DNA from: Acidobacteria bacterium RIFCSPLOWO2_12_FULL_66_21
GTDB taxonomy: Bacteria > Acidobacteriota > Vicinamibacteria > Vicinamibacterales > 2-12-FULL-66-21
Direction of reading: 5' to 3'
Length of the DNA: 64,000 bases
Assembly: GCA_001767455.1 (NCBI GenBank)
Contig: MELC01000080.1
Location: 20,860 to 84,859, forward strand
Within the stretch, counting starts at the first letter, position 1. The number at the start of each line of letters is the position of its first letter. A program made the translations under genes and the position numbers. Below, in pieces: positions 46,317 to 55,485 of the stretch. Below the pieces are notes generated by a model. It ran no database searches. It saw nothing but the letters and a program-made list of their open reading frames with translations, and was not told where the DNA came from.

Positions 46317-47018
46317 ATGTTGGACTCTCTCATTCAGTGGCTTTCCACACCGCTCCTGTTCGTCGCCGGTCTCGTCGTGCGGGCGCTGGTGGCGATCCTG
46401 ATACTCGCGGTCATCGTGATTCCGCTGGCCGGACTGATTGCCGGGTGGACGTGGCTGATGCGGGGCGTCGACCGGGCGGCCGGTCTTCACACAGTGGGGC
46501 ACGTCCGCTGGCGCCGCGGCTGCTACTACACGCCCGGACATCTCTGGCTGCGGCCGCGCGCCGGGGCGGTTCGCATCGGGCTGGACGACGTGGCGCAGCG
46601 CGTGCTGCCGGAGATCGCGGAGGTGGCGCTGGCGGTTGAAGGGACGACGGTCCACCGGGGGGATGCGCTCGGCCGGATCCGGTGCGCGGACGGGACCGTG
46701 GTGCTGCGCGCGCCCGTCGCGGGGGTTGTCGCGGGGATCAACCACCGGCTCGAGAAGACGCCGGCGCTGCTGCACCGCGACCCGTATCGGCGCGCGTGGC
46801 TGGTCGACGTGCGTCCCAAGGACGTGGACTACACGACGCTGCCCTCTGACGACCGCGCGCGTGAGTGGATCGCCAGCGAAGATCGGCGCCTCACCGAATT
46901 TCTCGAGCACCAGCTCGGCGTCGCGGCGGCCGACGGCGGCGAATTGACGGTTCCGCCGCATCGCCTGCTCACGCCCGCGCAGTGGGACGCGGTCAGGGCG
47001 GGATTCCTGGGGGGATAG
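46317..47018 (+). CDS. Second membrane-anchored H-like protein, lipoylation lysine absent
   Basis: A 233-residue protein with one or two N-terminal membrane helices (residues 12-45) and a GcvH-like domain: YYTPGHLWLRPRAGAVRIGL, then RCADGTVVLRAPVAGVVAGI and DPYRRAWLVDV. The position of the lipoyl lysine is occupied by CADGTV, so it cannot carry the cofactor in the usual way. It probably arose by duplication from the lipoyl protein three genes upstream and may be a structural or docking subunit. Ends the redox operon; the stop is followed by a repeat hairpin. Confidence 0.82.
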   Translation: MLDSLIQWLSTPLLFVAGLVVRALVAILILAVIVIPLAGLIAGWTWLMRGVDRAAGLHTVGHVRWRRGCYYTPGHLWLRPRAGAVRIGLDDVAQRVLPEIAEVALAVEGTTVHRGDALGRIRCADGTVVLRAPVAGVVAGINHRLEKTPALLHRDPYRRAWLVDVRPKDVDYTTLPSDDRAREWIASEDRRLTEFLEHQLGVAAADGGELTVPPHRLLTPAQWDAVRAGFLGG

Positions 47019-47090
47019 CTCACAGCTTCCAGCTTCCAGCTTCCAGTTCCCAGCTCCAGGCTGGAAGCTGGCAGCTGGCGACTGGAAGCT
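47016..47090. repeat. 7-bp repeats AGCTTCC in inverted arrangement between convergent genes
   Basis: From the TAG stop (TAGCTCAC) the units AGCTTCC run three times, then AGTTCCC, AGCTCC, and the reverse complement (CTGGAAGCTGG, ACTGGAAGCT) follows. The two arms can fold into a long hairpin that may terminate both the redox operon and the convergent holin-like gene. Confidence 0.85.
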
Positions 47091-47094
47091 ACGC

Positions 47095-47451
47095 CTAGCG
47101 CCTCCTGTCCTCCTTCTCCACCAACAGCGCGTTGAGCACCCAGCTCACAATCGTCACCACAATCGATCCGAGCAGCGCGGCGAAGAACCCGTCGAGGTCG
47201 AAGCCCGCGACCAGCCCCGCGGTCAGCGCGAAGCAGATCGCGTTGACGACAAAGATGAACAGGCCGAGGGTGACCAGCGTGAACGGCAGCGTGAGCAGCA
47301 GAAGGACGGGACGGACGAGCGCGTTGACGAACCCGAGGATGAGCCCGCCGGCCAGCGCGGGCAGCGGACCCGTCACGCGCACGCCGGGGACGAACCAGGC
47401 GGCGGCCATGATGGCCATCGCATTCAGCAGGACGCGCAGCAGGAAATGCAT
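47095..47451 (-). CDS. Small membrane protein of the phage holin 4_2 / YvlD family
   Basis: A 118-residue protein with four hydrophobic segments and the family pattern GGLILGFVNALVRPVLLLL then LPFTLVTLGLFIFVVNAI. Despite the name, chromosomal members of this family are not phage genes; they are inner-membrane proteins possibly tied to envelope stress. Convergent with the redox operon. Confidence 0.85.
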   Translation of the reverse strand: MHFLLRVLLNAMAIMAAAWFVPGVRVTGPLPALAGGLILGFVNALVRPVLLLLTLPFTLVTLGLFIFVVNAICFALTAGLVAGFDLDGFFAALLGSIVVTIVSWVLNALLVEKEDRRR

Positions 47452-47479
47452 GGCGGAATGGTATATCGTGTGAGGTCAA

Positions 47480-47917
47480 ATGTCCGATCGCCCACAGACC
47501 TTCGAGAACCACGCGCGGATCGTCCCCCTGTTCCACATCGTCGCGCTGCCGATCCTGGCGCTCAATTTTCTCTGGAGCCTGTACCGCGTCGTCACGCGCT
47601 TCGGCATGGACAGCGTCGTGGCGTTGCTCGTCGCCTTCGCGCTGATCGTCGTCGCCCTGTTCGCGCGGGTGTTCGCGCTGACGGCGCAGGACCGCGTGAT
47701 CCGACTCGAGATGCGGCTCCGCATGCGCGAGCTGCTCCCGGCCGACCTCCAGCCGCGCATCGGCGAATTCACCGTCGCGCAGCTCGTCTCGCTGCGGTTT
47801 GCCGCCGATGACGAGCTGCCGGCGCTGGCGCGTCGCGTGCTCGAGGAGCGCCTCACCGACCGCAAGGCGATCAAACGCCTGGTGCGCGACTGGCAGGCGG
47901 ACAACCTGCGGGTCTGA
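47480..47917 (+). CDS. DUF6526-family membrane protein
   Basis: A 145-residue protein with two membrane helices (about 16-36 and 45-65) and a cytoplasmic tail with conserved QDRVIRLEMRLRMRELLP and a final RLVRDWQADNLR. This matches the small DUF6526 family, of unknown function. Starts 28 nt from the divergent holin-like gene; the next gene follows 8 nt after the stop. Confidence 0.75.
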   Translation: MSDRPQTFENHARIVPLFHIVALPILALNFLWSLYRVVTRFGMDSVVALLVAFALIVVALFARVFALTAQDRVIRLEMRLRMRELLPADLQPRIGEFTVAQLVSLRFAADDELPALARRVLEERLTDRKAIKRLVRDWQADNLRV

Positions 47918-47925
47918 CCTCCACA

Positions 47926-48507
47926 ATGCAGACGCTCGGGCGCTGGCTCTTCAAATATCGGTCGTTTGTCCCGATTCCCGTCGCGCTGGCGCTCGTGTTC
48001 GTGCGCTGGCGCGCCACGTCGTCGGCCTGGGTGCTCACCGCCGGGCCGCTGCTGGTGGCGCTCGGGCAGGGCCTGCGCATCTGGGCGGTGCGCCACATCG
48101 GCACGATTTCCCGCACGCGCAGCACACGGCTGGGACCGCTCGTCACCGGCGGCCCCTACGCGCTCATCCGCAATCCGCTTTACGTGGGCAACCTGTTTCT
48201 CTGGACCGGATTCGCCGTGTGGTCCGGACTTCTCTGGATGATCCCGCTCGTATGGCTGATCTTCGTCATCGAATACACCGCGATCGAACGATGGGAGGCC
48301 GCATCGCTGCAGGGGCAGTTCAGTGCCGCCTACGAGGAATACATCCGCACCGTGCCCAAGTGGATCCCGCGTTGGAGCCGCATCGGGGAGGCGCTGAGGT
48401 CGCGAGGCCCGCACCCCTGGCGCGAGGTGTTCTTCAGCGAACGGGGGACGCTGCTGGCGGCAGCGCTGATGTCAGCGCTGATGGTCTGGCGGCACCTGGG
48501 CGATTAA
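47926..48507 (+). CDS. Isoprenylcysteine carboxyl methyltransferase-like membrane protein
   Basis: A 193-residue protein with about four or five membrane helices and the C-terminal methyltransferase pattern GPYALIRNPLYVGNLFLWTG followed by a conserved Glu (IEYTAIERWE) and YEEYIRTVPKWIP. Bacterial members (ICMT/PEMT-like) methylate lipids or small isoprenoid acceptors using SAM; substrate unknown. Operon with the DUF6526 gene. Confidence 0.8.
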   Translation: MQTLGRWLFKYRSFVPIPVALALVFVRWRATSSAWVLTAGPLLVALGQGLRIWAVRHIGTISRTRSTRLGPLVTGGPYALIRNPLYVGNLFLWTGFAVWSGLLWMIPLVWLIFVIEYTAIERWEAASLQGQFSAAYEEYIRTVPKWIPRWSRIGEALRSRGPHPWREVFFSERGTLLAAALMSALMVWRHLGD

Positions 48508-48545
48508 CCCCTTCTTCCGTCCTCCTGTTCGAATACCGGCACGCT

Positions 48546-48559
48546 GCCGAAATTTCGGC
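48546..48559. repeat. Perfect 14-bp palindrome
   Basis: GCCGAAATTTCGGC in the 196-bp gap between the methyltransferase-like gene and ybaK. It could be an operator or a terminator stem; no T run follows. Confidence 0.45.
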
Positions 48560-48703
48560 GCGGTAATCCGTCGTTCTCCCGGAAGGCGCTGCAAACAGCC
48601 TGATTTCCTGCGTGCACACGACCGGTCCGCCGTTCCCGAGTCTTGCAGTGCCCTCACTGGCGACCGCACGGATGGCCGAGCTTCGGCTTGGCGAGGAGGC
48701 TGC

Positions 48704-49180
48704 ATGGCAGTGACGGCATCGGTCCAGGAATTCCTCCGGCGCTCCAACGTGTCCTACACGGTCTTCCCGCACCTGCCGGCGTATACGGCGCAGGAGGAAG
48801 CGGCCATTACGCACGTGCCCGGCCGCGACTGGGCGAAGGCGGTCGTCTGCTTTGCCGACGGCGAGCCGATCCAGGCCGTGCTGCCAGCCGACCTCGACGT
48901 GGATCTCGGGAGGCTCCTCGTGCTGGCGGGAGCCGAAACGCTGCGGCTCGCGCGCGAGGACGAGCTCGAGTGGCTGTATCCGGATTGCGAGCGCGGCGCG
49001 ATGCCGCCGCTCGGCCCGCTCTACAAGCAACGCGTGTTCGTCGACGAGTCGCTGGCTGCCGAGCCGCAGATCGTCTTCAACGGCGGTACGCATGGCGACG
49101 CGGTCTGCATGCGTTACGAGGACTTCGACGCGATCACCCGCCCGGTCGTCGGCAAGTTCGCCTCGCGTGTGCGCCGGTGA
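48704..49180 (+). CDS. YbaK/ProX-type aminoacyl-tRNA deacylase
   Basis: A 158-residue protein of the YbaK/EbsC fold: YTVFPHLPAYTAQEEA near residue 17, AKAVVCFADGEP with the conserved lysine near 45, and GPLYKQRVFVDESL then VFNGGTHGDAVCM near the end. These proteins hydrolyse mischarged tRNAs (for example Cys- or Ala-tRNA(Pro)) in trans. GGAGG precedes the ATG by about 6 nt. Confidence 0.87.
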   Translation: MAVTASVQEFLRRSNVSYTVFPHLPAYTAQEEAAITHVPGRDWAKAVVCFADGEPIQAVLPADLDVDLGRLLVLAGAETLRLAREDELEWLYPDCERGAMPPLGPLYKQRVFVDESLAAEPQIVFNGGTHGDAVCMRYEDFDAITRPVVGKFASRVRR

Positions 49181-49360
49181 GGCGCGAGCGCTGGAACGTC
49201 GTGACCTTCGCGGTCTTCGTGCAAGAAATGCCGTCGGCGCGTGCGGCGTGATCTTCTCCGTTTCACCGCGCGCCACGCGGCAAGCGCTTGCGCCCGACAC
49301 TCAGCGCTTGTAAGATCCCCCCCGCCTTCGTCCCCGGGCCCCCCTCAAGGAGTTGATCGG

Positions 49361-52360
49361 ATGAGAGTCGAGCACAGGTCACGCCGCGCGTGGCGCGGGT
49401 CGGCCGTTGCCCTGGCGATGGTCCTGGCCGCCGCCGCCCCGTTCGCGCAGCCGATGGTGACCGAGACGCGCGATCCGGCGCAGCCGCAGGACGAGGAGTT
49501 CGCGCGCCTGGTGAAGGAGTGGACCCCCCAGTCGTACTTCATGAGCCCGCTCGTCGACCATCTGCCGAAGGTCAAGGGGGTCCCGTCGCCGAAGGACGTG
49601 CTGGGGTATCACATCGGCGCACCGGCGAAGCTGACCTACTACGCCGACATCCTGAAGTACTACCGCGCGCTGGCAAAGGCGACCCCGCGCGTCCGCGTGG
49701 AGACGATTGGCAAGTCCGACGAGGATCGCGAGCTCGTCGTGGTCTGGGTCTCGTCGGACGAGAACATGAAGACCCTGCAGAAGAACCGCGACAGCCTGGC
49801 GAAGATCGCGGACCCGCGCGGTCTTCCCGCGGATCAGATCAAGCAGCTCATCGCGACGACCAAGCCGCAGTATCACCTGATAGGAGGGCTGCACAGCGGC
49901 GAGACCGGACCGTCGGAGATGCTGATGGAGCTGGTGTACCGGCTCGCGACCGAAACCTCGCCGCTCATCACGCAGATTCGCAGCAACGTCTACGTGTCGG
50001 TCACGCCGGTCGCCGATGCGGATGGCCGCGACCGTAACGTCGACTGGTTCTACCGCGGGTTGGAAACCGGCCTGACGGCGGCGGCACCGGTCGCCGATGC
50101 CGCGCCTTCGCCGGGTCAGCGCGGCGCGGGAGCGCCCGAGGCGGCCGAAGGCGGCGCGGGTCGTGGCGGCGGGCGCGGCGCGTCCGTGCCGTATTGGGGC
50201 AAGTACGTCTATCACGACAACAACCGCGACATCAATCTCTCGCAGGTCTCGATGCGCGCGCTCGTGGACTGGTACTTCACCGCGCATCCGCCGATCATGC
50301 ACGACCTGCACGAATCGCAGCCGCTCCTCTACACCTACAGCGGGGGGCCGCCCCAGAATCCGAATCTCGACCCGATCCTGTTCGCCGAGCTGCCATTCTT
50401 CTCGAACTTCGAGCTGGAACAGATGACGAAGTGGGGCATGCCCGGCGTGTACACGCATGCCTTCATGGACGGGTGGTCCCCCGGCTACCTCGGATCCGTC
50501 GCGTACAACCACAACGGCATGATGCGCATGTACGAGACGCAGTCGGGACGCGATCTGCCCGCCCCCGGCGCGCCGGCCGCGGACGCCGGGCGAGGCCGCG
50601 GCCCTTCGACAGGCTCAGGGCAGGGCGGACGCGGCGCCGGCGAGAATCAGGCCGCCGCGCCGGCCGCCGGGCTCCGCGCCGGTGGACCCGGCGCCGCGGG
50701 GCGAGGCGCGTCAGGTCCGCCCACGGGCCGCGGCGGCGGGCAGCCGCGCGAGTGGTATCGCGGGCTGCCGATTCCTCCCGGCGCGGCCAACAGCTTCACG
50801 CGCCGCGCGAACACCAACTACATGGAGACGGGCGTGCTCAGCGGGCTGCAGCTCACCGCCATGTTCCCCAATCTCGTCGTCGAGAATTTCCACAAGAAGA
50901 CACAGAACTCGATCGACGCGGGAACGACGGAGGCTCCCTTCGGCTACGTCATTCCGGTCCAGCGTGACATGACCCGCGTCGCCGAGCTCGTCAACATCCT
51001 GCGCGCCCAGCGCATCGAGATCGGCCGGGCGGCCTCCGAGATCAAGATTGGAGACGCCACGTTCCCGGCGGGCTCGTACGTCATCAAGCGCAATCAGCCG
51101 TACGGCCGGCTCGCCAAGAACCTGCTCGAGAAGCAGAACTACCCGCACCCGGATCTGCGCACCTACGACGACAGCGGCTGGACGATGGGGTTCGCGATGC
51201 GGGTGGACGTGAAGGAGATCAAGGAGAAAGCGATCCTCGACGTGGCGGCGGCCCCGGTGGACAAGGCCTCGGTGAAGGGAAAGATCACCGGGAGCGGCAC
51301 GGCCGGCCTGGCCGTCGCGCATCTGGGGTCGAACAACATGATCGCGCTCCGCTACAGGCTGCGGAGCCTGCCGATGCGGATCGCTGACAAGAGCTTCACC
51401 GCCGACGGCGTGGAGCTCCCGGCGGGGTCGTTCGTGATCGGTCCGCCGGCGGATCTCGCGGCCGCGCGCGCGGCGATCGAGGAGCTCGGGCTGACCGCCG
51501 TCGCGCTGTCGTCCATGCCCGGCGCGGGGATGCACGACGCGGACGCGCCGCGCGTCGCGATCTACTCGACGTGGAACGGCACGCAGGAAATCGGCTGGGT
51601 GCGGTACACGTTCGACCGGTTCGGGATCCCCTACGACCTGATCTACAAGGAACGCGCCCGGAAGGGGAACCTGCGCGCCGACTACGACGTCATCGTCATG
51701 CCGACACAGGCGGCAAGCCGGCAGGCCGTCTTCCAGCCGCCGGCGGCGCGTCCCGTGCCCTACCAGAAGAGCGAGAAGTACCGGTTCCTCGGGATGTACG
51801 GAGAGTCCCCCGACATCACCGGCGGCATGGGCGGCGAGGGGGTCGATGCGTTCGCGAAGTTCCTCGACTCAGGCGGTACGCTCGTCGCGATGGGCGAGGC
51901 CGTGCGCTTCCCGGCGGAGATGGGTCTCGCGCGGACCGCGGACACGTCGGCCTCGACGACTCGCGATTTCTACGCGCCGCGGCCGCTCGTCAACGCGGAG
52001 ATCCTCCGTCTCGATCACCCCGTGTTCTACGGCTACACGGACAAGATCATGGCGGTCAAGTATCTCGGCGGCCCGCTGATGAGCGTGGCACAGCCGGATC
52101 AGGGAGCGGTGCTCGCGCGTTACGTGGGCGGCGCGGACTCGGTGCTGAGCGGATTGATGAAAGGGGCGGACGAAATCCGCCAGCGCCCCTTCGCGATCGA
52201 TCTGCCGGGCGGCTATTCCGGCAAGGGCCGCGTGGTGCTGTTCTCGAACAACCCGATCTACCGCTGGCAGAACCACGCCGAGTTCAACATGGTGTTCAAC
52301 GCCATCCTGAACTGGAACGACCTGGCTGGGCCGGCAAAGCCGCCGGCGGCAGGTTCCTAG
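49361..52360 (+). CDS. Second giant secreted M14-family zinc carboxypeptidase-like protein
   Basis: From ATG 49361 (AAGGAG 9 nt upstream) a 999-residue protein with a signal peptide (residues 1-30), an M14 domain with zinc motif HSGE near 178 and VTPVADADGRDRN further on, and Gly/Arg/Ala-rich inserts near 245-275 and 405-465. The C-terminal half parallels the protein at 8394-11315, including repeated sequences such as ATFPAGSYVIKRNQPYGRL, so the two are diverged paralogues. An upstream in-frame start at 49241 would hide the signal peptide. Confidence 0.87.
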   Translation: MRVEHRSRRAWRGSAVALAMVLAAAAPFAQPMVTETRDPAQPQDEEFARLVKEWTPQSYFMSPLVDHLPKVKGVPSPKDVLGYHIGAPAKLTYYADILKYYRALAKATPRVRVETIGKSDEDRELVVVWVSSDENMKTLQKNRDSLAKIADPRGLPADQIKQLIATTKPQYHLIGGLHSGETGPSEMLMELVYRLATETSPLITQIRSNVYVSVTPVADADGRDRNVDWFYRGLETGLTAAAPVADAAPSPGQRGAGAPEAAEGGAGRGGGRGASVPYWGKYVYHDNNRDINLSQVSMRALVDWYFTAHPPIMHDLHESQPLLYTYSGGPPQNPNLDPILFAELPFFSNFELEQMTKWGMPGVYTHAFMDGWSPGYLGSVAYNHNGMMRMYETQSGRDLPAPGAPAADAGRGRGPSTGSGQGGRGAGENQAAAPAAGLRAGGPGAAGRGASGPPTGRGGGQPREWYRGLPIPPGAANSFTRRANTNYMETGVLSGLQLTAMFPNLVVENFHKKTQNSIDAGTTEAPFGYVIPVQRDMTRVAELVNILRAQRIEIGRAASEIKIGDATFPAGSYVIKRNQPYGRLAKNLLEKQNYPHPDLRTYDDSGWTMGFAMRVDVKEIKEKAILDVAAAPVDKASVKGKITGSGTAGLAVAHLGSNNMIALRYRLRSLPMRIADKSFTADGVELPAGSFVIGPPADLAAARAAIEELGLTAVALSSMPGAGMHDADAPRVAIYSTWNGTQEIGWVRYTFDRFGIPYDLIYKERARKGNLRADYDVIVMPTQAASRQAVFQPPAARPVPYQKSEKYRFLGMYGESPDITGGMGGEGVDAFAKFLDSGGTLVAMGEAVRFPAEMGLARTADTSASTTRDFYAPRPLVNAEILRLDHPVFYGYTDKIMAVKYLGGPLMSVAQPDQGAVLARYVGGADSVLSGLMKGADEIRQRPFAIDLPGGYSGKGRVVLFSNNPIYRWQNHAEFNMVFNAILNWNDLAGPAKPPAAGS

Positions 52361-52364
52361 GGTT

Positions 52365-52530
52365 CTAGAACCTGCTGGAGCCCCGTGACGTCGCCGCGGC
52401 GATGAACGCGATCAATCCGGCGGCGCTGACGGCGGAGGCGACTTCGAGCGGCAGGTGCGGCGCGTGTTGCCAGAGCCATCCGCCGATCAGCCCGCCCGGA
52501 ACGCCGCGGGCATTTCCGCGACATAGACAA
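52365..52530 (-). pseudogene. C-terminal remnant of an MFS transporter gene
   Basis: The minus strand encodes VYVAEMPAAFR and, after a frameshift, GGLIGGWLWQHAPHLPLEVA and a final hydrophobic helix ending in TSRGSSRF and TAG. This is the usual end of a major facilitator protein (last two helices). Everything before is gone, replaced by the terminator hairpin of the citrate synthase gene. Confidence 0.55.
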
Positions 52531-52565
52531 GAAGGCCGGCGCCCGGCTTACGCCGGACGCCGGCC
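52526..52565 (-). terminator. Terminator hairpin after citrate synthase
   Basis: A 14-bp nearly perfect stem (52534-52547 with 52552-52565, loop TTAC) rich in G/C, followed on the minus strand by TTCTTGTC, 23 nt after the gltA stop. Confidence 0.65.
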
Positions 52566-52587
52566 CGTTCCGTGACTCGACGCGTCG

Positions 52588-53898
52588 TCAGACGATCGTC
52601 GTGGCCTTGCTCGTCGAGACCTTGGCGATCGTGAGGTCACGCCGCTTCGGCCCGATGAACACCTGACGCGGCCGGGTGATCTTCTGCTCCGGGTCCAGCA
52701 GCATCTCTTCCCACTGCGCGAGCCAGCCCGCCGTGCGCGGAATGGCGAACAGCACCGGGAACATGTCCACCGGGAATCCCATGGCCTGATAGATCAGGCC
52801 GGAGTAGAAGTCGACGTTCGGGTACAGCTTGCGGGACACGAAGTAGTCGTCCTGCAGCGCGATGCGCTCGAGCTCGACGGCGATGTCGATGAGCGGGTTG
52901 CGGCCGCAGACCTCGAACACCTCGTGCGCCATGTTCTTGAGGATCTTGGCGCGCGGGTCGTAGTTCTTGTAGACGCGGTGCCCGAATCCCATCAGCTTGC
53001 CCTTGCCCTGCTTCACGTCGGTGATGAACTCGAGGATCCGGTCCTTGGAGCCGATGAGCGCCAGCATGCGCAGCACCTGCTCGTTCGCTCCGCCGTGCAG
53101 CGGGCCGTAGAGCGCGGCGGCCGCGCCGGCGAGCGACGAGTACGGATCGGCGTGCGAGCTGCCGATCGCGCGCATCGCGCTCGTGCTGCAATTCTGCTCG
53201 TGGTCGGCGTGCAGGATGAACAGCACGTCCAGCGCGCGCTCGAGCACGGGGCTCGGCTTGTACTTCAGCTCGGTCATCTTGAACAGCATGTTCAGGAAGT
53301 TGCCGGGGAAGCTCAGGTCGTTGTCCGGCAGCACGTACGGCATGCCGATGCTGTGACGGTAGGCGTAGGCCGCGATGGTCGGCACCTTGGCGATCAGCCG
53401 GTGAATCTGCCGCCGCCGGATGTCCTCGCTGAAGATGTTCTTCGCGTCCGGGTAGAAGGTCGACAGGGCGCCCACCGTGCTCAGGAACATGCCCATCGGG
53501 TGCGCGTCGTGCTGGAACCCGTCCACGAACTTCTTGATGTTCTCGTGCACGATCGTGTGGGTCGTGATCTGGCGGGTCCAGGACGTCTTCTGGTCCGGGC
53601 TCGGCAGCTCCCCGAACAGCAGCAGGTACGCCACGTCGAGATACGTGCAGTGCTCGGCCAGCTGGTCGATCGGATACCCGCGATACTCCAGGATGCCACG
53701 GTCCCCGTCGATGAACGTGATCTTGCTGCGGCAGCTTGCCGTGTTGAGATACGCCGGGTCGTAGGACATCAGGCCGAAATCCTCGGTCGATGTCTTGATC
53801 TTGCGCAGCTCCGGGGCGGGAATCGTCCCATCGGTGATGGGGATCTCGTACTGCCGGCCGGTGCGATTGTCCGTAACGCTCAGGGTGTCTTTCGCCAT
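52588..53898 (-). CDS. gltA: Citrate synthase (type II)
   Basis: A 436-residue protein with the catalytic regions of hexameric type II citrate synthases: LHADHEQNCSTS (first His), GPLHGGANEQVLRML (second His), GFGHRVYKNYDPRA and the Asp in PNVDFYSG. The N-terminal beta domain (residues 1-60) is also typical of the type II, NADH-sensitive group. It condenses acetyl-CoA and oxaloacetate in the TCA cycle. Stands alone; GGAGGACC lies just upstream of the ATG. Confidence 0.97.
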   Translation of the reverse strand: MAKDTLSVTDNRTGRQYEIPITDGTIPAPELRKIKTSTEDFGLMSYDPAYLNTASCRSKITFIDGDRGILEYRGYPIDQLAEHCTYLDVAYLLLFGELPSPDQKTSWTRQITTHTIVHENIKKFVDGFQHDAHPMGMFLSTVGALSTFYPDAKNIFSEDIRRRQIHRLIAKVPTIAAYAYRHSIGMPYVLPDNDLSFPGNFLNMLFKMTELKYKPSPVLERALDVLFILHADHEQNCSTSAMRAIGSSHADPYSSLAGAAAALYGPLHGGANEQVLRMLALIGSKDRILEFITDVKQGKGKLMGFGHRVYKNYDPRAKILKNMAHEVFEVCGRNPLIDIAVELERIALQDDYFVSRKLYPNVDFYSGLIYQAMGFPVDMFPVLFAIPRTAGWLAQWEEMLLDPEQKITRPRQVFIGPKRRDLTIAKVSTSKATTIV

Positions 53899-54110
53899 GC
53901 GGTCCTCCTCCGGCAGTCGGGTCCGACGCCGGATTGTCGTCGCTGCCGGATTTCCGTTGGGTCACCGAATGAATGAGTGCGTAAAGATGCGAGAACCCGG
54001 CGCGACAGGCCAACCAATGCAAGATCCGGCACATCCGAAAACGCTGGCACCCGGCCGGCCGTCTTGCTACGCTCGGGCCACCGCGCCTCACACAAACCGG
54101 AGCCGTACCG

Positions 54111-54308
54111 ATGGGTGACGAAACCGAATCTCCGCAGCCCAGGTGGGAACAACTGAACAAGTGTCCGGAATGCGGGGCTGACATGCACCGGGATCTCGCC
54201 GTGGGAGAGCGGATCGGTCTGTTCTACCTCTGCGACGAGCACGGCCGTTTCCGATACTCCTGGGACGACGATCGGCTGGAGCCGGATCCGGATTCGAAGA
54301 AGCGATGA
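54111..54308 (+). CDS. Small zinc-ribbon protein
   Basis: A 65-residue acidic protein with CPECGADMHRD near residue 18 and a later CDEH, a likely zinc-binding knuckle pair. No family is recognised. Its TGA overlaps the ATG of the UroD-type gene (ATGA), so the two are translationally coupled and it may serve the corrinoid methyltransferase cluster. The 212 bp upstream, shared with gltA, show no further gene. Confidence 0.65.
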   Translation: MGDETESPQPRWEQLNKCPECGADMHRDLAVGERIGLFYLCDEHGRFRYSWDDDRLEPDPDSKKR

Positions 54309-55480
54309 CCAGCCGCGAACGCATGGCGATCGCCATGCATCCGGCCCGCGGACGGCCGGACCGGGTCCCCGTCATGTGCCAGCTCGCCCTGGGGCATTAC
54401 TTCCTCAACGCCGGTCTGGACGCCGTGGATGTCTGGCACGACACCGCCGCGTTCGCCTCTTCGCTGATCGCGTTGCAGCGGCGGTATCGCTTCGACGGCA
54501 TTCTCGTGAATCTCCCTGGTCGCGACCCCCGCTGGCGCCGGTTCGTGCGTTCGATCGAGAATCGGCGCGGGCGCCGGGTGATCCACTGGCCTGGCGACCG
54601 CCTGACCATCGTCGCGCCGGACGACAATCCGCGCGTCGTGCTCGCCGCGACATGGAAGCGCCATGAGCCGGCGCCCGCGGACGTCGATCCGGATCGGTTG
54701 TTCTATGTCGAACCGCACGACATTGCCGGTCCGACCTATCCGCAGACGTGGGGCTTCGAGGCGCAGCCCGCGGACCCGGGCGGCGCGTTCTTTCCACCCT
54801 GGCACTGGGACACGCTCAAAGCGGTGCGCGCCGCGGCCCCGGACGCCTCCGTCCACGCGGAAGTCTTCTCGCCGTTCTCGCAGTGGATGGAGCTTGTCGG
54901 GTGCTCGGCCGGGATGATGTCGCTCGTCCAGGACGCAGGCAGAGTGCACGCCGCGCTCGATCGGTTGACCGCCGGAGCCATCGCGCTCGCGCGCGGACAC
55001 GTCGCCGGGGGCGCCGATGCCGTGCTGATCTCCTCCGCTTTTGCCGGCGGCGGGCTGATCTCCCGCAAGGACTACCGGGCATTCGTTCTGCCGTACGAGC
55101 AGCGGCTGATCGCCGCGCTCAAGCGCGAGCACCCCGGCACGCCGGTCTACACGCACACGTGCGGCGCGATCGGCGACCGCCTCGATCTCATGACCGAGAC
55201 CGGCACCGATGGGATTGACACGCTGGATCCGCCGCCGCTCGGCACCGTCGATCTTGCGGACGCGCGGCGGCAGCTCGGCCACGGCTGCTTCATCAAGGGC
55301 AATATCGATCCGGTCAACACCGTGCTTCGCGGCACGCCCGAGGACTGCTATCGCGACGCGCGCGCCCGGATGGCGATTGCCGGCCGCGCGGGCGCGTACA
55401 TCCTGAGCACCGCCTGCTCGGTACCGCCGCACGCGCCGCCCGAGAACGTCGAACAGCTCGTCCGGGCCGCCGAGTCCTGA
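54305..55480 (+). CDS. UroD-family corrinoid methyltransferase-like protein (MtaA/CmuA type)
   Basis: A 391-residue protein of the uroporphyrinogen decarboxylase fold. Unlike true UroD it carries a zinc-site pattern found in methyl-corrinoid methyltransferases: THTCGAIGD (Cys near 286) and a distant STACSVPP cysteine (near 370). It probably moves a methyl group between a small donor and the corrinoid protein encoded 1 kb downstream. The donor (for example a methylated amine, methoxy compound or halide) cannot be read from the sequence. Confidence 0.8.
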   Translation: MTSRERMAIAMHPARGRPDRVPVMCQLALGHYFLNAGLDAVDVWHDTAAFASSLIALQRRYRFDGILVNLPGRDPRWRRFVRSIENRRGRRVIHWPGDRLTIVAPDDNPRVVLAATWKRHEPAPADVDPDRLFYVEPHDIAGPTYPQTWGFEAQPADPGGAFFPPWHWDTLKAVRAAAPDASVHAEVFSPFSQWMELVGCSAGMMSLVQDAGRVHAALDRLTAGAIALARGHVAGGADAVLISSAFAGGGLISRKDYRAFVLPYEQRLIAALKREHPGTPVYTHTCGAIGDRLDLMTETGTDGIDTLDPPPLGTVDLADARRQLGHGCFIKGNIDPVNTVLRGTPEDCYRDARARMAIAGRAGAYILSTACSVPPHAPPENVEQLVRAAES

Positions 55481-55485
55481 CAGGA

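Noticed and set aside
47095-47451. Phage holin as a sign of a prophage
   Set aside because: The holin 4_2/YvlD family is common on chromosomes and no other phage gene is nearby.
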